From positions 85,173-149,172 of the forward strand of contig CAKRWT010000004.1 in NCBI GenBank assembly GCA_934418125.1: a stretch of DNA of 64,000 nt, written 5' to 3'. Below are positions 9,039-16,089 of this stretch, piece after piece. This DNA is from an uncultured Lachnospiraceae bacterium (GTDB lineage Bacteria > Bacillota > Clostridia > Lachnospirales > Lachnospiraceae). The notes under the pieces were generated by a model. It saw nothing but the letters and a program-made list of their open reading frames with translations. It made no database searches and was not told where the DNA came from. The position numbers were made by a program, and so were the translations under genes. Within the stretch, counting starts at the first letter, position 1. The number at the start of each line of letters is the position of its first letter.

Positions 9039-9440
9039 TCAAAATTTTTTATTCCTGTCTAAATCCCGCATTATTTTCTCATCTTCCGCTCTGTAGCGTT
9101 CATCTCTTAAAAGCTCCTCATACTTTGCTGTAAGTTTGTAATACTTTTCCGGGTCAGAATATCTGCATTTCTCCATATCTTTCCGAATACGTTTTAAGGT
9201 TTCCTTATATATATTGGGTGGTCTCTTATTTTTAGGTCTCCTTGTCTCCTTTACTGATTTTTTGGCAATTTTTAGCCCATCGATTTCGATTCTACCACTT
9301 CTTAAAGCTTGCTCTACCTGATCGATGCTGACTTCCATTCTCTTTTTATCTTCATCTTCTATAATGACTGATTCCAGATCCCCCATAATATCTCGCTTTG
9401 CTTTCACCAGCCTTGCATGTACCTTTTCATTTCTACACAT
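9039..9440 (-). CDS. Unknown 133-aa basic protein with a shared element motif
   Basis: This is a highly charged, Lys/Arg/Glu-rich and probably helical protein with no known family. Residues ~36-57 (SIDQVEQALRSGRIEIDGLK) match a short motif also present in the element genes at 11575-12153 and 19664-20227. The second half (NIYKETLKRIRKDME and KYYKLTAKYEELLRDERYR) looks like a helical hairpin. The start is weakly supported by GGATAGGATG just upstream. A terminator follows, so it can be expressed alone. Confidence 0.65.
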   Translation of the reverse strand: MCRNEKVHARLVKAKRDIMGDLESVIIEDEDKKRMEVSIDQVEQALRSGRIEIDGLKIAKKSVKETRRPKNKRPPNIYKETLKRIRKDMEKCRYSDPEKYYKLTAKYEELLRDERYRAEDEKIMRDLDRNKKF

Positions 9441-10037
9441 TTCATCCTATCCCTTCCAATTATTGATATAATCATATCATACCTCTTCTTTCTCAACAAA
9501 TTTACATGTCCAATTTTTTTGGCACTTGGCACGTTGGTGTTGTCTACTGCATCAAGTTTATAGGCTACTTCTATGATATCAGGGATCTTTTGTTTTCCTT
9601 ATCAGGTTGTGTTTCTTCCTATTGTAATGTCATTCCCATTTCAGTCATTTTCCCATTTTATGATTTTTCCCGATGCTCCTTATGAAAAAGCTGTTAATCC
9701 ATCCTCCACCGGAATCGGTTTTCTATTCTCCACAATCCTGCTGATAAAATCACACACTGTTATATCCTTTTCTCAACTAGTCCATTTTCTGATTCACCTT
9801 TTCCAGCCTTTCCTCCCTGACCTCATACCATATATTTTTTTTCAAAACCATCACTTTTTTATATTAAAACTCTGTTTTTCGGAAAAAATAAAAATCCACT
9901 CTTCATCCAAAAGATTAGTTTCGAGAAAAATTTATTAAATATGTGATTTTGAAATTTAAGAATTTCTAATTTCCTCTCCCATGATATAAAAACTGCAATC
10001 ACCTTTAATCTCTTTTCAAAAATCGGAATCCTTGAAT
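9441..10037. other. Gene-free interval with scattered short repeats
   Basis: No reading frame with a ribosome-binding site is convincing on either strand. A 121-codon plus-strand frame at 9573-9938 has no Shine-Dalgarno and a Phe/Ser/His-rich product typical of chance frames in C/T-rich DNA. The interval holds a TTTTTTTGGCACTTGGCAC motif (9514-9532) and CTCAACTAGTCCATTTTCTG (9772-9791), members of two families repeated in other gene-free parts of the element. Confidence 0.6.
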
Positions 10038-10283
10038 TTATTCCTTTTTATTTTTCCTGACAGTTACTGTCTCTCCCATTCTATCAACTAGTTCCGGCTC
10101 TGCTATTCTTTTTCTCCGGATTCCTATCATAACTCGATCACAGGATGCTTCTGTCATTTTCCCAACTAGTTCGGATTTTTTTGCTTCCTCTTTTTCCTTC
10201 AACGCAAAAAAATCAGGGCAGTTGTCCTTAAACTCTCTTTCAGACAACCACCCTGTATATAAAGGAGGTAAAGCGTGGAACAT
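10038..10283 (-). CDS. Small basic protein with paired ELV-[GD]-[KR]-M motifs
   Basis: This is a candidate 81-aa protein with no recognised family. It contains SELVGKMTEA and PELVDRMGET, an internal repeat of the same short motif, ending in a Lys/Arg tail. The corresponding DNA (GAACTAGTTG) belongs to a short repeat seen in non-coding parts of the element, so the coding repeat may derive from it. The start is unclear because no good ribosome-binding site precedes the first ATG. It lies just after the 55-aa gene on the same strand. Confidence 0.45.
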   Translation of the reverse strand: MFHALPPLYTGWLSEREFKDNCPDFFALKEKEEAKKSELVGKMTEASCDRVMIGIRRKRIAEPELVDRMGETVTVRKNKKE

Positions 10284-10287
10284 GCAC

Positions 10288-10455
10288 CTAGCTGTTTATT
10301 TGGATGCACCCTAGATCACAGATAAACAATCCACTCTCATACTCATACACCTTATCCTCACAGATCACGTAATCCCCTATCTGTACCTTGTCCCATATCA
10401 ATTCTGCAAAGACTTCCTCATCACTCATTGTGCTTTTTTCTTTCCCATCGCTCAT
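10288..10455 (-). CDS. Unknown 55-aa acidic protein
   Basis: The start at ATG 10455 (MSDGKEKSTM) has AGGAG ten bases upstream, positioned at the stop codon of the preceding gene, so translation is probably coupled. The C-terminal half (WDKVQIGDYVICEDKVYEYESG) has the alternating hydrophobic pattern of a small beta-barrel. Function is unknown. Confidence 0.55.
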   Translation of the reverse strand: MSDGKEKSTMSDEEVFAELIWDKVQIGDYVICEDKVYEYESGLFICDLGCIQINS

Positions 10456-10468
10456 TCTATTCCATCTC

Positions 10469-10660
10469 CTAAACACTTTTTCTTAGTCTCTTTCTTACCG
10501 CCAGTGCCACCGCCTCTGCAAGCTCCACGTCATTATTCAGTTGCCCGTCTATGGGACATTGAACCTGACCGATCACTCGTTTCTCTCCTGAGTCCGAGAC
10601 GTACACAATATAAATTACGTTATTATATATCTTCGGTACGATGTTATACCCATTCTTCAT
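10469..10660 (-). CDS. Unknown 63-aa protein
   Basis: GGAGG lies nine bases before the ATG. The protein begins MKNGYNIVPKIYNNVIYIVYVSDSG, which looks like two beta strands, and ends in a helix (ELAEAVALAVRKRLRK). It is the middle member of a run of very small same-strand genes (10892 down to 10288). No family is recognised. Confidence 0.6.
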   Translation of the reverse strand: MKNGYNIVPKIYNNVIYIVYVSDSGEKRVIGQVQCPIDGQLNNDVELAEAVALAVRKRLRKSV

Positions 10661-10700
10661 AAACTGTTTCCTCCTGTTCCACGTCCTGCTTCCGAATTTT

Positions 10701-10892
10701 CTACTTACTATAATCTCTTGTCCTGCAATAATACCTTATATACAATGCCCGGATTTCTTCTGCCAGCCACTCATTATCTGCCTGATCCGCTCCCGGCAAC
10801 ATCTTAATGCTGACAACCACTTCCCTTTGTCCTATCTTCATCAAAATCCCTGTACTCCCCTGCAGGTTGATGATTTCAAATTTCTCTTCCAT
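10701..10892 (-). CDS. Unknown 63-aa protein
   Basis: AAGGGAG lies seven bases before the ATG at 10892. The sequence (FEIINLQGSTGILMKIGQREVVVSI, then a helix with WLAEEIRALYIRYY) has the same strand-strand-helix plan as the neighbouring 10469-10660 gene, suggesting distant paralogy. Function is unknown. Confidence 0.6.
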   Translation of the reverse strand: MEEKFEIINLQGSTGILMKIGQREVVVSIKMLPGADQADNEWLAEEIRALYIRYYCRTRDYSK

Positions 10893-10917
10893 ATATAAAC
10901 TCCCTTCTTTAGAAACT

Positions 10918-11127
10918 TTAGAAAAACTGCAAGTTGTCCATCCACACCTTGTAAAAGTACCTACTGTAAATCCTTTGTAGCTTCCATCTCACACGATAGT
11001 TTTGATAGGTTGATGCATAATGAGACAACTCAATTCCTATCACGCCTCTTCCAGTGTCTTTCTGTATAAGCACCCATTTCTCCATCTCACTTCTCACGCT
11101 TCGCAGCTGTTTCCATTGAAATCCCAC
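10918..11127 (-). CDS. Possible 69-aa protein, GTG start
   Basis: This frame starts at GTG 11127 with AGGAG about ten bases upstream. It encodes a basic, aromatic-rich product (WVLIQKDTGRGVIGIELSHY, RIYSRYFYKVW). An overlapping ATG in another frame leads to only 15 codons. It belongs to the run of tiny genes but the evidence is thin. Confidence 0.4.
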   Translation of the reverse strand: MGFQWKQLRSVRSEMEKWVLIQKDTGRGVIGIELSHYASTYQNYRVRWKLQRIYSRYFYKVWMDNLQFF

Positions 11128-11298
11128 TTTTTTTCATCTCCTAAAAATTTTTTTTATTTTTCCATACCCATTATGATATAAACCACGATTTCACTCATTC
11201 CCGTTATGTATGTCCTTCTTCCCTCTTCTGTACTTGGAATAAAATTCTTTCTCTTACTCTTCTACTCCGTCTGATCCTCTTTTCTGAAAAGGACAACA

Positions 11299-11344
11299 AA
11301 AAAATCCTATCCAGCCATCTTCTAAACCAGACAGGATTTTTCTC
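11299..11344 (-). terminator. Intrinsic terminator after the 46-aa membrane protein
   Basis: On the minus strand AAAAATCCTGTC pairs with GATAGGATTTTT around a ~17-base loop, followed by TTGTTG. It lies 30-80 bases after the stop of the 11376-11516 gene and fits the end of that transcript. Confidence 0.7.
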
Positions 11345-11375
11345 TATAATTATTTTTGGAAGTGCACTTACAATT

Positions 11376-11516
11376 TTAATCATCGTCCTTTTCCACCCGG
11401 ACAATGTAACGAACCGCCCAGCAGACCAGATGAAACAGCTTGCTTGACAAATACGCTATTCCACACAAATCCAGAATTCCCATACAGATCACAACGGATA
11501 CGGTAATCTCTTCCAT
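11376..11516 (-). CDS. 46-aa single-pass membrane protein
   Basis: ATG 11516 is preceded by GAAGGTG at seven bases. The product starts MEEITVSVVICMGILDLCG and continues IAYLSSKLFHLVCWAV, one long or two short hydrophobic segments, and ends in an acidic tail (VEKDDD). It follows the 209-aa-frame gene through a strong hairpin and ends at a terminator. Function is unknown; small membrane proteins of this type can be toxins, holin-like proteins or regulators, but nothing here decides between these. Confidence 0.55.
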   Translation of the reverse strand: MEEITVSVVICMGILDLCGIAYLSSKLFHLVCWAVRYIVRVEKDDD

Positions 11517-11534
11517 CACTCACACCTTCTTTCA

Positions 11535-11566
11535 TGGGGAAGGGCACCCCCTAAAGGATGTCCTTC
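11535..11566. other. 12-bp intergenic hairpin
   Basis: GGAAGGGCACCC pairs with GGATGTCCTTCC, with one mismatch and one wobble depending on strand. It lies between the 11575-12153 gene and the 46-aa gene and has no T-run, so RNA processing or partial termination is more likely than full termination. Confidence 0.55.
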
Positions 11567-11574
11567 CATAAACC

Positions 11575-12153
11575 TTACTTTCTGCTATTCTGGGACTTAG
11601 TTTTATCTTCTGTTTTCACTTCCTCTTTCACAGTCTCTTCCTTTTTCTCCGACTTCTCTTCTACCTTTTCCTCTGTCTTAACTTCCGGTACAGGTTTGCT
11701 TTCCACTTTTACCTCTTCCACCGGAGCTACCACAATCTTATCTCCGTCCAGCTTTGCACCTGCACTGATAATACCAATTCTGATATAGGCTTTCACATCA
11801 GACTCACTAAGTGCTACCTGTTCCCACTTGGTAGAAATACAGTCATAAACAGTCACACCATTTTCCTCATGTTTACCAATCACAATGTAAAACAGGTTTG
11901 CCATGCACTCTTCTGAAAACATCGGTGTATAATTTCCACAATGACGGTGCTCCATGATGTTCTTACAGTAGAACCCTTCCTGATCCGGTTCCAGCTCTCC
12001 ATCCTTTGAAACCTTCAGACCGCTTACCTTGGTTCCAGCCTTAAGCAACGTTTTAATCTGATTGCTTGTCATTTCCTGCACCTGTTTTCCGTCCCACACA
12101 GACCAGCAGATTTCTCTTGCACCCAACATTTCTCTTAATACGACCACTTTCAT
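11575..12153 (-). CDS. Unknown protein with two copies of a shared element motif
   Basis: I start at ATG 12153 (MKVVVLREML), which has AAGGAAA nine bases upstream; frames extend to 12204 without a better signal. The ~192-aa product has two copies of a short motif: NQIKTLLKAGTKVSGLKVSK near residue 35 and SDVKAYIRIGIISAGAKLDG near residue 125. Related copies occur in the 133-aa and 201-aa-frame element proteins. The last ~50 residues are a low-complexity Lys/Glu/Val tail. A promoter-like module lies ~100 bp upstream at 12252-12288. The family is unknown to me. Confidence 0.7.
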   Translation of the reverse strand: MKVVVLREMLGAREICWSVWDGKQVQEMTSNQIKTLLKAGTKVSGLKVSKDGELEPDQEGFYCKNIMEHRHCGNYTPMFSEECMANLFYIVIGKHEENGVTVYDCISTKWEQVALSESDVKAYIRIGIISAGAKLDGDKIVVAPVEEVKVESKPVPEVKTEEKVEEKSEKKEETVKEEVKTEDKTKSQNSRK

Positions 12154-12251
12154 TTTACACATTTTCCTTTTCCTCTTCTTTCCGTGCCATGCACTAATTT
12201 TCATGTTATGTTTTATCGGGATTTTTTCTCTCCCTTAACTCTGAATAAACT

Positions 12252-12288
12252 ATAACGCTGGGTATCACGTGTGCATAGACGGCGAAAT
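12252..12288 (-). promoter_or_regulatory. Element promoter-like module, copy d (shortened)
   Basis: The minus strand reads ATTTCGCC, then a spacer, then CCAGCGTTATAGT. It shares the CAGCGTTA block and an upstream ATTYCG block with the modules at 18804, 21914 and 23302, but the spacer is 7-8 bases shorter. TATAGT could serve as the -10 of a promoter for the 12153 gene. Confidence 0.45.
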
Positions 12289-12304
12289 GCAAGGAACTTT
12301 TCCC

Positions 12305-12406
12305 TTAATCTCCCCTCTGTATTAGTGAGGTTGTCGCATTCTTTCTGAAATCTCTTACTCCTTCTGAATATCGTAACTCTGATACACGTTGCATTACTTT
12401 ATACAT
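12305..12406 (-). CDS. Possible 33-aa peptide with strong ribosome-binding site
   Basis: ATG 12406 has GGAGGTG seven bases upstream, one of the best signals in the element. The frame encodes MYKVMQRVSELRYSEGV, then RDFRKNATTSLIQRGD. A different frame stays open from about 12397 down to 12212 without a start codon, so a longer gene may have been broken by an indel. Function is unknown. Confidence 0.4.
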   Translation of the reverse strand: MYKVMQRVSELRYSEGVRDFRKNATTSLIQRGD

Positions 12407-12518
12407 AGAAAGCACCTCCATAAATTTATTACAATCTCCTATACCAAAATGTAATAAAATACGCAGTACTCTCCTTTTCCTGCTAAACCTCTTCTTTCTA
12501 ATTATTTTGAAATCTACC

Positions 12519-12586
12519 CATACTGTAAATTTTCCCCACCCCTATGTTTATCTGTTTCAATTAGTTGTCAATTTTTTGAAACAACC
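12519..12586. repeat. Boundary box 1 of the phased array
   Basis: On the minus strand this reads TTTCAAAAAATTGACAACT, then AATTGAAACAGATAAACAT, then AGGGGTGGGG and TTTACAGTATG. It is clearly related, in the same orientation, to 13210-13275 at the other end of the array. It contains an inverted repeat GTTTCAA/TTGAAAC. A shorter relative (CAACTAATTGAAACAG) lies at 20940-20960. Confidence 0.7.
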
Positions 12587-12663
12587 ATCTCTCTTTCCTT
12601 TTCTTCCTATGTTGTTCCTCCACCATAAAGCAAACCATTTTTCCATATGTCACAGCTTCTTTC

Positions 12664-13256
12664 CTATGTTATCATTGATTTCCCCATGTAAACTTTAAAC
12701 ACCCAACCTTCCATCTCCATGTCCAGTTTCTTCCACTCCTATGTATATCCTGAATCCACCTTATGTTTTCATTTTTCAGTGTTATGTTATATATCAGCCT
12801 TTCTTATGTTTTCAGTTCCCTGCATGATGTTACATATAAACCTTCCCTTTGTTTATCTGCTCCAGTGTTATGTTACATCTGAATCCACCTTATGTTTATC
12901 TGCTCTCGGTATTATGTTTTCATCAGCCTTTCCTTTGTTTATCTGCTCCCTGCATGATGTATGTCCTATATCCACCTTATGTTTATCTCAACCTTCCCTT
13001 TGTTACACATAAACCTTTATTGTGTTTTCAGTTTTCTTTCCTTTGTTACACATAAACTCTTCCTATGTTTACCATTTTCCAGCATTATGTATATCTTGAA
13101 TCCACCCTATGATTTCATTTTTCTTACTTATGTTTATCCCAACCTTTATTATGTTTATTGTTCTCTTCCTTATGTTTTCAATTTCCTTGCCTTTGTCACA
13201 CTTCAACTCATACTGTAATTCCCCTCTTCCCTATGTTTACTGTTCCAATCAGTTGT
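12664..13256. repeat. Phased iteron-like array, 21-22 bp period, over 22 units
   Basis: The minus-strand core is close to TAAACATAAGG (plus strand CCTTATGTTTA). The ATGTT-type core starts at 12741, 12763, 12784, 12806, 12827, 12849, 12870, 12892, 12914, 12935, 12957, 12979, 13000, 13022, 13043, 13065, 13087, 13109, 13130, 13151, 13172 and 13193. That is 21 steps of 21 or 22 bp, mean 21.5. Looser units extend to 12666 and 13252. Alternate units resemble each other more, giving a ~43-bp higher-order repeat. The period is not a multiple of three, arguing against coding. Spacing of two helical turns places every core on one DNA face, as in plasmid iterons or centromere-like sites. Confidence 0.85.
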
Positions 13257-13275
13257 AAATTTTCTGAAACACTCC
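13210..13275. repeat. Boundary box 2 of the phased array
   Basis: On the minus strand it reads TTTCAGAAAATTTACAACTG, then ATTGGAACAGTAAACATAGG, then AAGAGGGG and TTACAGTATG. It matches box 1 (12519-12586) in order and orientation. Upstream (13301-13319), GGAGGTG is followed by GTTTACATGG and an 18-codon frame, which I do not call as a gene. Confidence 0.65.
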
Positions 13276-13276
13276 A

Positions 13277-13965
13277 GACCTTAAACTTCCTTTAGCACAT
13301 CCCATGTAAACAGCACCTCCATACGTTACATTTCCATCTAATTTTCTTCTCCACGCAGACCTCTTTTCAACTAGTCCCCATTCTGTATATCTTTCCCTGA
13401 TTTTTCATTTTCACGATTCTTGTAAACTCTCTAATTTCCCCTATTTTCTCCGTATTTTCTTTCCCCTATCTACTTTACCTTAAACCCATTTTCGTCCCGA
13501 TTTACCCCCTTTAAACCATTTTGGAACCCATTTAACCACCTCATCCATTACTCCCCAAAATCCAATAAAATCCACTATTTTCAAGCTTTCCAACGTCATT
13601 CGCACAATCATAATACGATGCATTTTTTACTATCCTGTATAGTTCTACCCAGTTATGTTAGAATCCAAACCTATTATTTTTTGGCAAATGTCAATTTCCT
13701 ATTTCATACGAATAGATGTTAAACACTTCCCATCCTCTACAAAATAAAAATGGCAATAATGGAAATTACCTGTGCCTGCTTCAAAATAAAATGGCAATAA
13801 TGGAAATCCAGTTACTATTTTAAACTGCTTCCACGTTGTAACCTCTTATGATGTATAAACCATCACACTGTACTCTCCATCTCATTTATTAACTATCTCT
13901 ACATATGTTCATGTCACCTTACATGCAGCAGACACCCTCTCCATGAAATCCACCTGTTTTTAAGC
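13277..13965. other. Gene-free C/T-rich interval
   Basis: No credible reading frame is seen on either strand. The plus strand is pyrimidine-rich. It holds CCTCTTTTCAACTAGTCCCC (13360-13379), TTTTTTGGCAAATGTCAATTT near 13677, and two direct copies of ATGGCAATAATGGAAAT (13750-13766 and 13791-13807), all members of families repeated elsewhere in the element. Confidence 0.6.
13750..13807. repeat. Two direct copies of ATGGCAATAATGGAAAT
   Basis: Exact 17-bp copies lie at 13750-13766 and 13791-13807, offset 41 bp. A third copy of the last 16 bases (TGGCAATAATGGAAAT) is at 19594-19609. A partial inverted relative (GAATTATTGCCAAAAA) is at 18431. All are intergenic, suggesting protein-binding sites rather than coding remnants. 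Confidence 0.75.
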
Positions 13966-13990
13966 AAAAAAATAACACCTTATCGGTGTT
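13966..13990 (-). terminator. Intrinsic terminator after the 14018 gene
   Basis: On the minus strand AACACC, a short loop, GGTGTT, then ATTTTTTT. It lies 28 bases after the stop of the 113-aa gene. Confidence 0.85.
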
Positions 13991-14017
13991 TCCATAGCCA
14001 CATTCTATTCTTTGGTA

Positions 14018-14359
14018 CTAATCTAATATATCTCTTACATCGCCTGCATCTATATCAATTTCTTCTGTAATATCAAGTTTTAACTTGGTACTATCTGTAC
14101 TTACCTGTGCTGGTTCTTGTGTTATATAGTCTCCTACCTCTTTTACTGTTTCTATTTTATCCTTTGTATCCATAATTTCATCATAAAGATAATTGACTAT
14201 ACTTAAGCCTGCTGCTCCACATAAAAATAAACAAACTCCTAATGCAATTTTATTAAAGAATGATGAGGGTGCATATTTATCTTTGTGACCTTTATCTCTG
14301 CTTGTGTGACCCCATGAATTCTCATGACTTCCCCATCTATTATTGTGTGGATCTCCCAT
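14018..14359 (-). CDS. 113-aa single-pass membrane protein, His/Asn-rich N-terminus
   Basis: The first ~35 residues are His/Asn/Trp/Gly/Lys-rich (DPHNNRWGSHENSWGH). One membrane segment follows (IALGVCLFLCGAAGLSIVNYLY), then a Lys/Glu/Thr-rich C-terminal region ending IDAGDVRDILD. GGAGG precedes the start, and the ATG overlaps the stop of the upstream frame (TAATG). It is the last gene of the coiled-coil cluster before a terminator. The acidic C-terminus resembles the short tails of the coiled-coil paralogs only loosely. Function is unknown. Confidence 0.75.
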   Translation of the reverse strand: MGDPHNNRWGSHENSWGHTSRDKGHKDKYAPSSFFNKIALGVCLFLCGAAGLSIVNYLYDEIMDTKDKIETVKEVGDYITQEPAQVSTDSTKLKLDITEEIDIDAGDVRDILD

Positions 14360-14747
14360 TACTTAGTTTCCTCCTGTGATTCATAGTTTTCTGATAATGC
14401 TCTATATTTTTCAAATTGTTTTGCAGTTAGCCTTAATGGTAAGTAGTCTGCTCTATCAACTAAGATTACTGAGCCATCTGCTTGTACATCTATTACTGTT
14501 TCAGGTCCTGGTTGTCTCTTATCTAAACTTAGATGATAGTGCTTAGATGATAGTGCTTACCTAATAATTCCTGATATTTTGATATGATGTTGTCTATGTA
14601 TTCCTGAGATGTGCTATCCATTTCAATATGATAACTTTTACAACCATTATATGCACAACGCATATGAGATGTGTGTTTACTTGTTTTTGTATTTACTAAA
14701 ATCCTTTGTAATCCTTTACATACTGGACAGGTGTATAATTCTATCAT
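14359..14747 (-). pseudogene. Zinc-ribbon protein gene, frameshifted by a 14-bp tandem duplication
   Basis: The frame opens at ATG 14747 (AGGAG seven bases upstream) and encodes MIELYTCPVCKGLQRI, with MRCAYNGC supplying the second Cys pair of a zinc ribbon. It stops at 14529, just after AGATGATAGTGCTT occurs twice in tandem (14531-14558). If one copy is removed, the frame continues through LDKRQPGPETVIDVQ, a VDRADYLPLRLTAKQFEKY segment and ESQEETK to a stop at 14359, giving 124 aa and ending coupled to the next ATG. So the present gene yields a 72-aa truncated form. Slippage could restore the reading frame. Confidence 0.85.
14531..14558. repeat. 14-bp perfect tandem duplication
   Basis: AGATGATAGTGCTT occurs at 14531-14544 and again at 14545-14558 with no gap. 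It disrupts the zinc-ribbon gene. Fourteen is not a multiple of three, so one copy more or fewer switches the frame. Confidence 0.95.
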
Positions 14748-14820
14748 TGTGAAACTCCTACTTATTTATTTTTTCTTTTTAATATTGAGATGTACTGAAA
14801 AAGGATTTATTGATTAGAAT

Positions 14821-14855
14821 ATAAAAGACACTACTGGGTTAGTAGTGTCTTTTAT
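14821..14855. terminator. Bidirectional-looking terminator hairpin
   Basis: A 15-bp perfect palindrome (ATAAAAGACACTACT / AGTAGTGTCTTTTAT) has a five-base loop. It separates the coiled-coil genes from the zinc-ribbon gene. U-rich arms could terminate on either strand. Confidence 0.7.
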
Positions 14856-14883
14856 GATTATTAATATTGTATATTAATTAGTA

Positions 14884-15384
14884 TTACACATCACACCAAC
14901 TCGGTAATGTGCCTGTTGGTGTACTATTCCCAGTACCAGGAAATAAATTATCCAATACATCTTGCACTTTTTCTTGATTTAAACTGTTCTCTTCTGTCTC
15001 TGTTTTTGTCTCTGCTGGCTTCTCTTTCTCTACATCCTGCTTGCTCTCTGTTTCTTTTGAACTCTGCTTTGCTTCTTTTTCTGCCTGTTTGACTTCTAAT
15101 TCTGATTCAAGGGTTTCTATCTCTGATTGAAGGGTGTTTCGCTCTTCCTCTAAACTTTCCTTCTCTACTTCTAAACTCTCTAGGTCTGCTTGCATATCCT
15201 CCAATTCTACCTGCTTGTCCTCTATCTCTGATTGAAGGGTATTTTGCTTATTCTGCAAATCCTTTAAACTACTTGTCAGTGCTTCATTTGATGTTCTTAT
15301 TGCTTTTAAATTTGTATATAATAAACCATTTATTATTACAGATGCAATTAATAAAATTATTATCACTACTTGCTTATAGTTCAT
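14884..15384 (-). CDS. Membrane-anchored coiled-coil protein, paralog D
   Basis: This 166-aa protein has an N-terminal membrane anchor (VVIIILLIASVIINGLLYTNL). A heptad-rich coiled coil follows to about residue 105 (LQSEIEDKQVELEDMQADLE). Next comes a Lys/Glu/Thr-rich linker, and the end is KVQDVLDNLFPGTGN with GTLPSWCDV. GAGG precedes the start. It is the fourth and most divergent of four tandem paralogs (15435, 16090 and 16623 are the others). The orientation is probably N-in with the coil outside, since there is no signal cleavage motif and the anchor begins within six residues. Function is unknown. Confidence 0.8.
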   Translation of the reverse strand: MNYKQVVIIILLIASVIINGLLYTNLKAIRTSNEALTSSLKDLQNKQNTLQSEIEDKQVELEDMQADLESLEVEKESLEEERNTLQSEIETLESELEVKQAEKEAKQSSKETESKQDVEKEKPAETKTETEENSLNQEKVQDVLDNLFPGTGNSTPTGTLPSWCDV

Positions 15385-15434
15385 TGCTTTTTCCTCTTTT
15401 ATCTTTATTGATACTATATAATTATCTATTGTAC

Positions 15435-16037
15435 TTACTGTACCTGAACCCCTACAAACTGTGGATCTCTCACTAGCTCCATTGGTTCGTCACCAATTTC
15501 ACTAGCATTACTCGGTGCACTTCCTTCGGGAGCAGGCGCATCAATGTGTCCACTGGAACCACCACTCGGTATATCTTTCATAACATCCCTTGTTATGTAT
15601 TCTACTACCTCATCATAAGAATAATCATCCTGCCAGCCTGTTTTATTCTCTGGATCTTCCTGCATCATTTTAGAAAAGTATTGATATCTCTCTTCTGTAA
15701 ACTCTACCTGCTCCTCTGTACTGTTGGCTTTGGTTTGTAACTGTTCTTGTGCTTGCTTGGCTTCTGCCTGCTTGGCTTCTGCCTGCTCTATCTCTGATTG
15801 AAGGGTGTTTTGTTCTTCCTCTAAACCTTTCCGCTCTGTCTCTAGGTTATTAAGCTGCTCCTCTAAATCCTTTTGCTCTGCTTCAAGGCTCTCTAGGGTT
15901 TCCTGTGCCTCTGCTAAACTACTTGTTAAACTTTTATTCTCTGTGTTTGCTTCTTTCAACTGCTTATATAATAATATATTGCCTGTAATTGATATCACAA
16001 GTAGGATTATTAGTATTATAGATAGTGGGTTCTTCAT
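15435..16037 (-). CDS. Membrane-anchored coiled-coil protein, paralog C
   Basis: At 200 aa this is the longest paralog. The anchor MKNPLSIILIILLVISITGN is followed by ILLYKQLKEANTENKSL, nearly the same as in paralogs A and B. The coiled coil (LEAEQKDLEEQLNNLETERK) ends in an Ala/Gln/Lys-rich repeat (AEAKQAEAKQAQEQ). A unique region follows (YFSKMMQEDPENKTGWQDDY, YDEVVEYITRDVMKD) and a Gly/Ser/Pro tail. GAGGAG lies ten bases before the start. The shared anchor with divergent C-termini suggests one localisation and different partners. Confidence 0.8.
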   Translation of the reverse strand: MKNPLSIILIILLVISITGNILLYKQLKEANTENKSLTSSLAEAQETLESLEAEQKDLEEQLNNLETERKGLEEEQNTLQSEIEQAEAKQAEAKQAQEQLQTKANSTEEQVEFTEERYQYFSKMMQEDPENKTGWQDDYSYDEVVEYITRDVMKDIPSGGSSGHIDAPAPEGSAPSNASEIGDEPMELVRDPQFVGVQVQ

Positions 16038-16089
16038 ATCCTGTATGCTCCTCTCTTTGGTCTCTATTACACTGATTTTTTATCAATAT

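Noticed and set aside
9573..9938. 121-codon plus-strand frame
   Set aside because: No Shine-Dalgarno, product rich in Phe, Ser and His as in chance frames of C/T-rich DNA, and opposite to all neighbours.
10250..10310. Plus-strand AAAGGAGGT before a GTG/ATG near 10277
   Set aside because: The frames are only 10-16 codons long, and the sequence is the complement of minus-strand coding DNA.
11204..11404. 66-codon minus-strand frame after the 46-aa gene
   Set aside because: It runs straight through a terminator-like hairpin at 11299-11344 and overlaps the better-supported 46-aa gene. A coupled start (ATGATTAA) keeps it slightly possible.
12719..13218. Plus-strand reading frames of 68-97 codons across the phased array
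   Set aside because: They have no ribosome-binding site, overlap each other in different frames, and arise because the 21.5-bp repeat is low in stop codons on that strand. The period is not a multiple of three, so a conserved repeat protein is not encoded.
12664..13256. CRISPR array
   Set aside because: There is no constant repeat alternating with unique spacers of fixed length; the 21-22 bp units are all related to one another. No cas gene is nearby.
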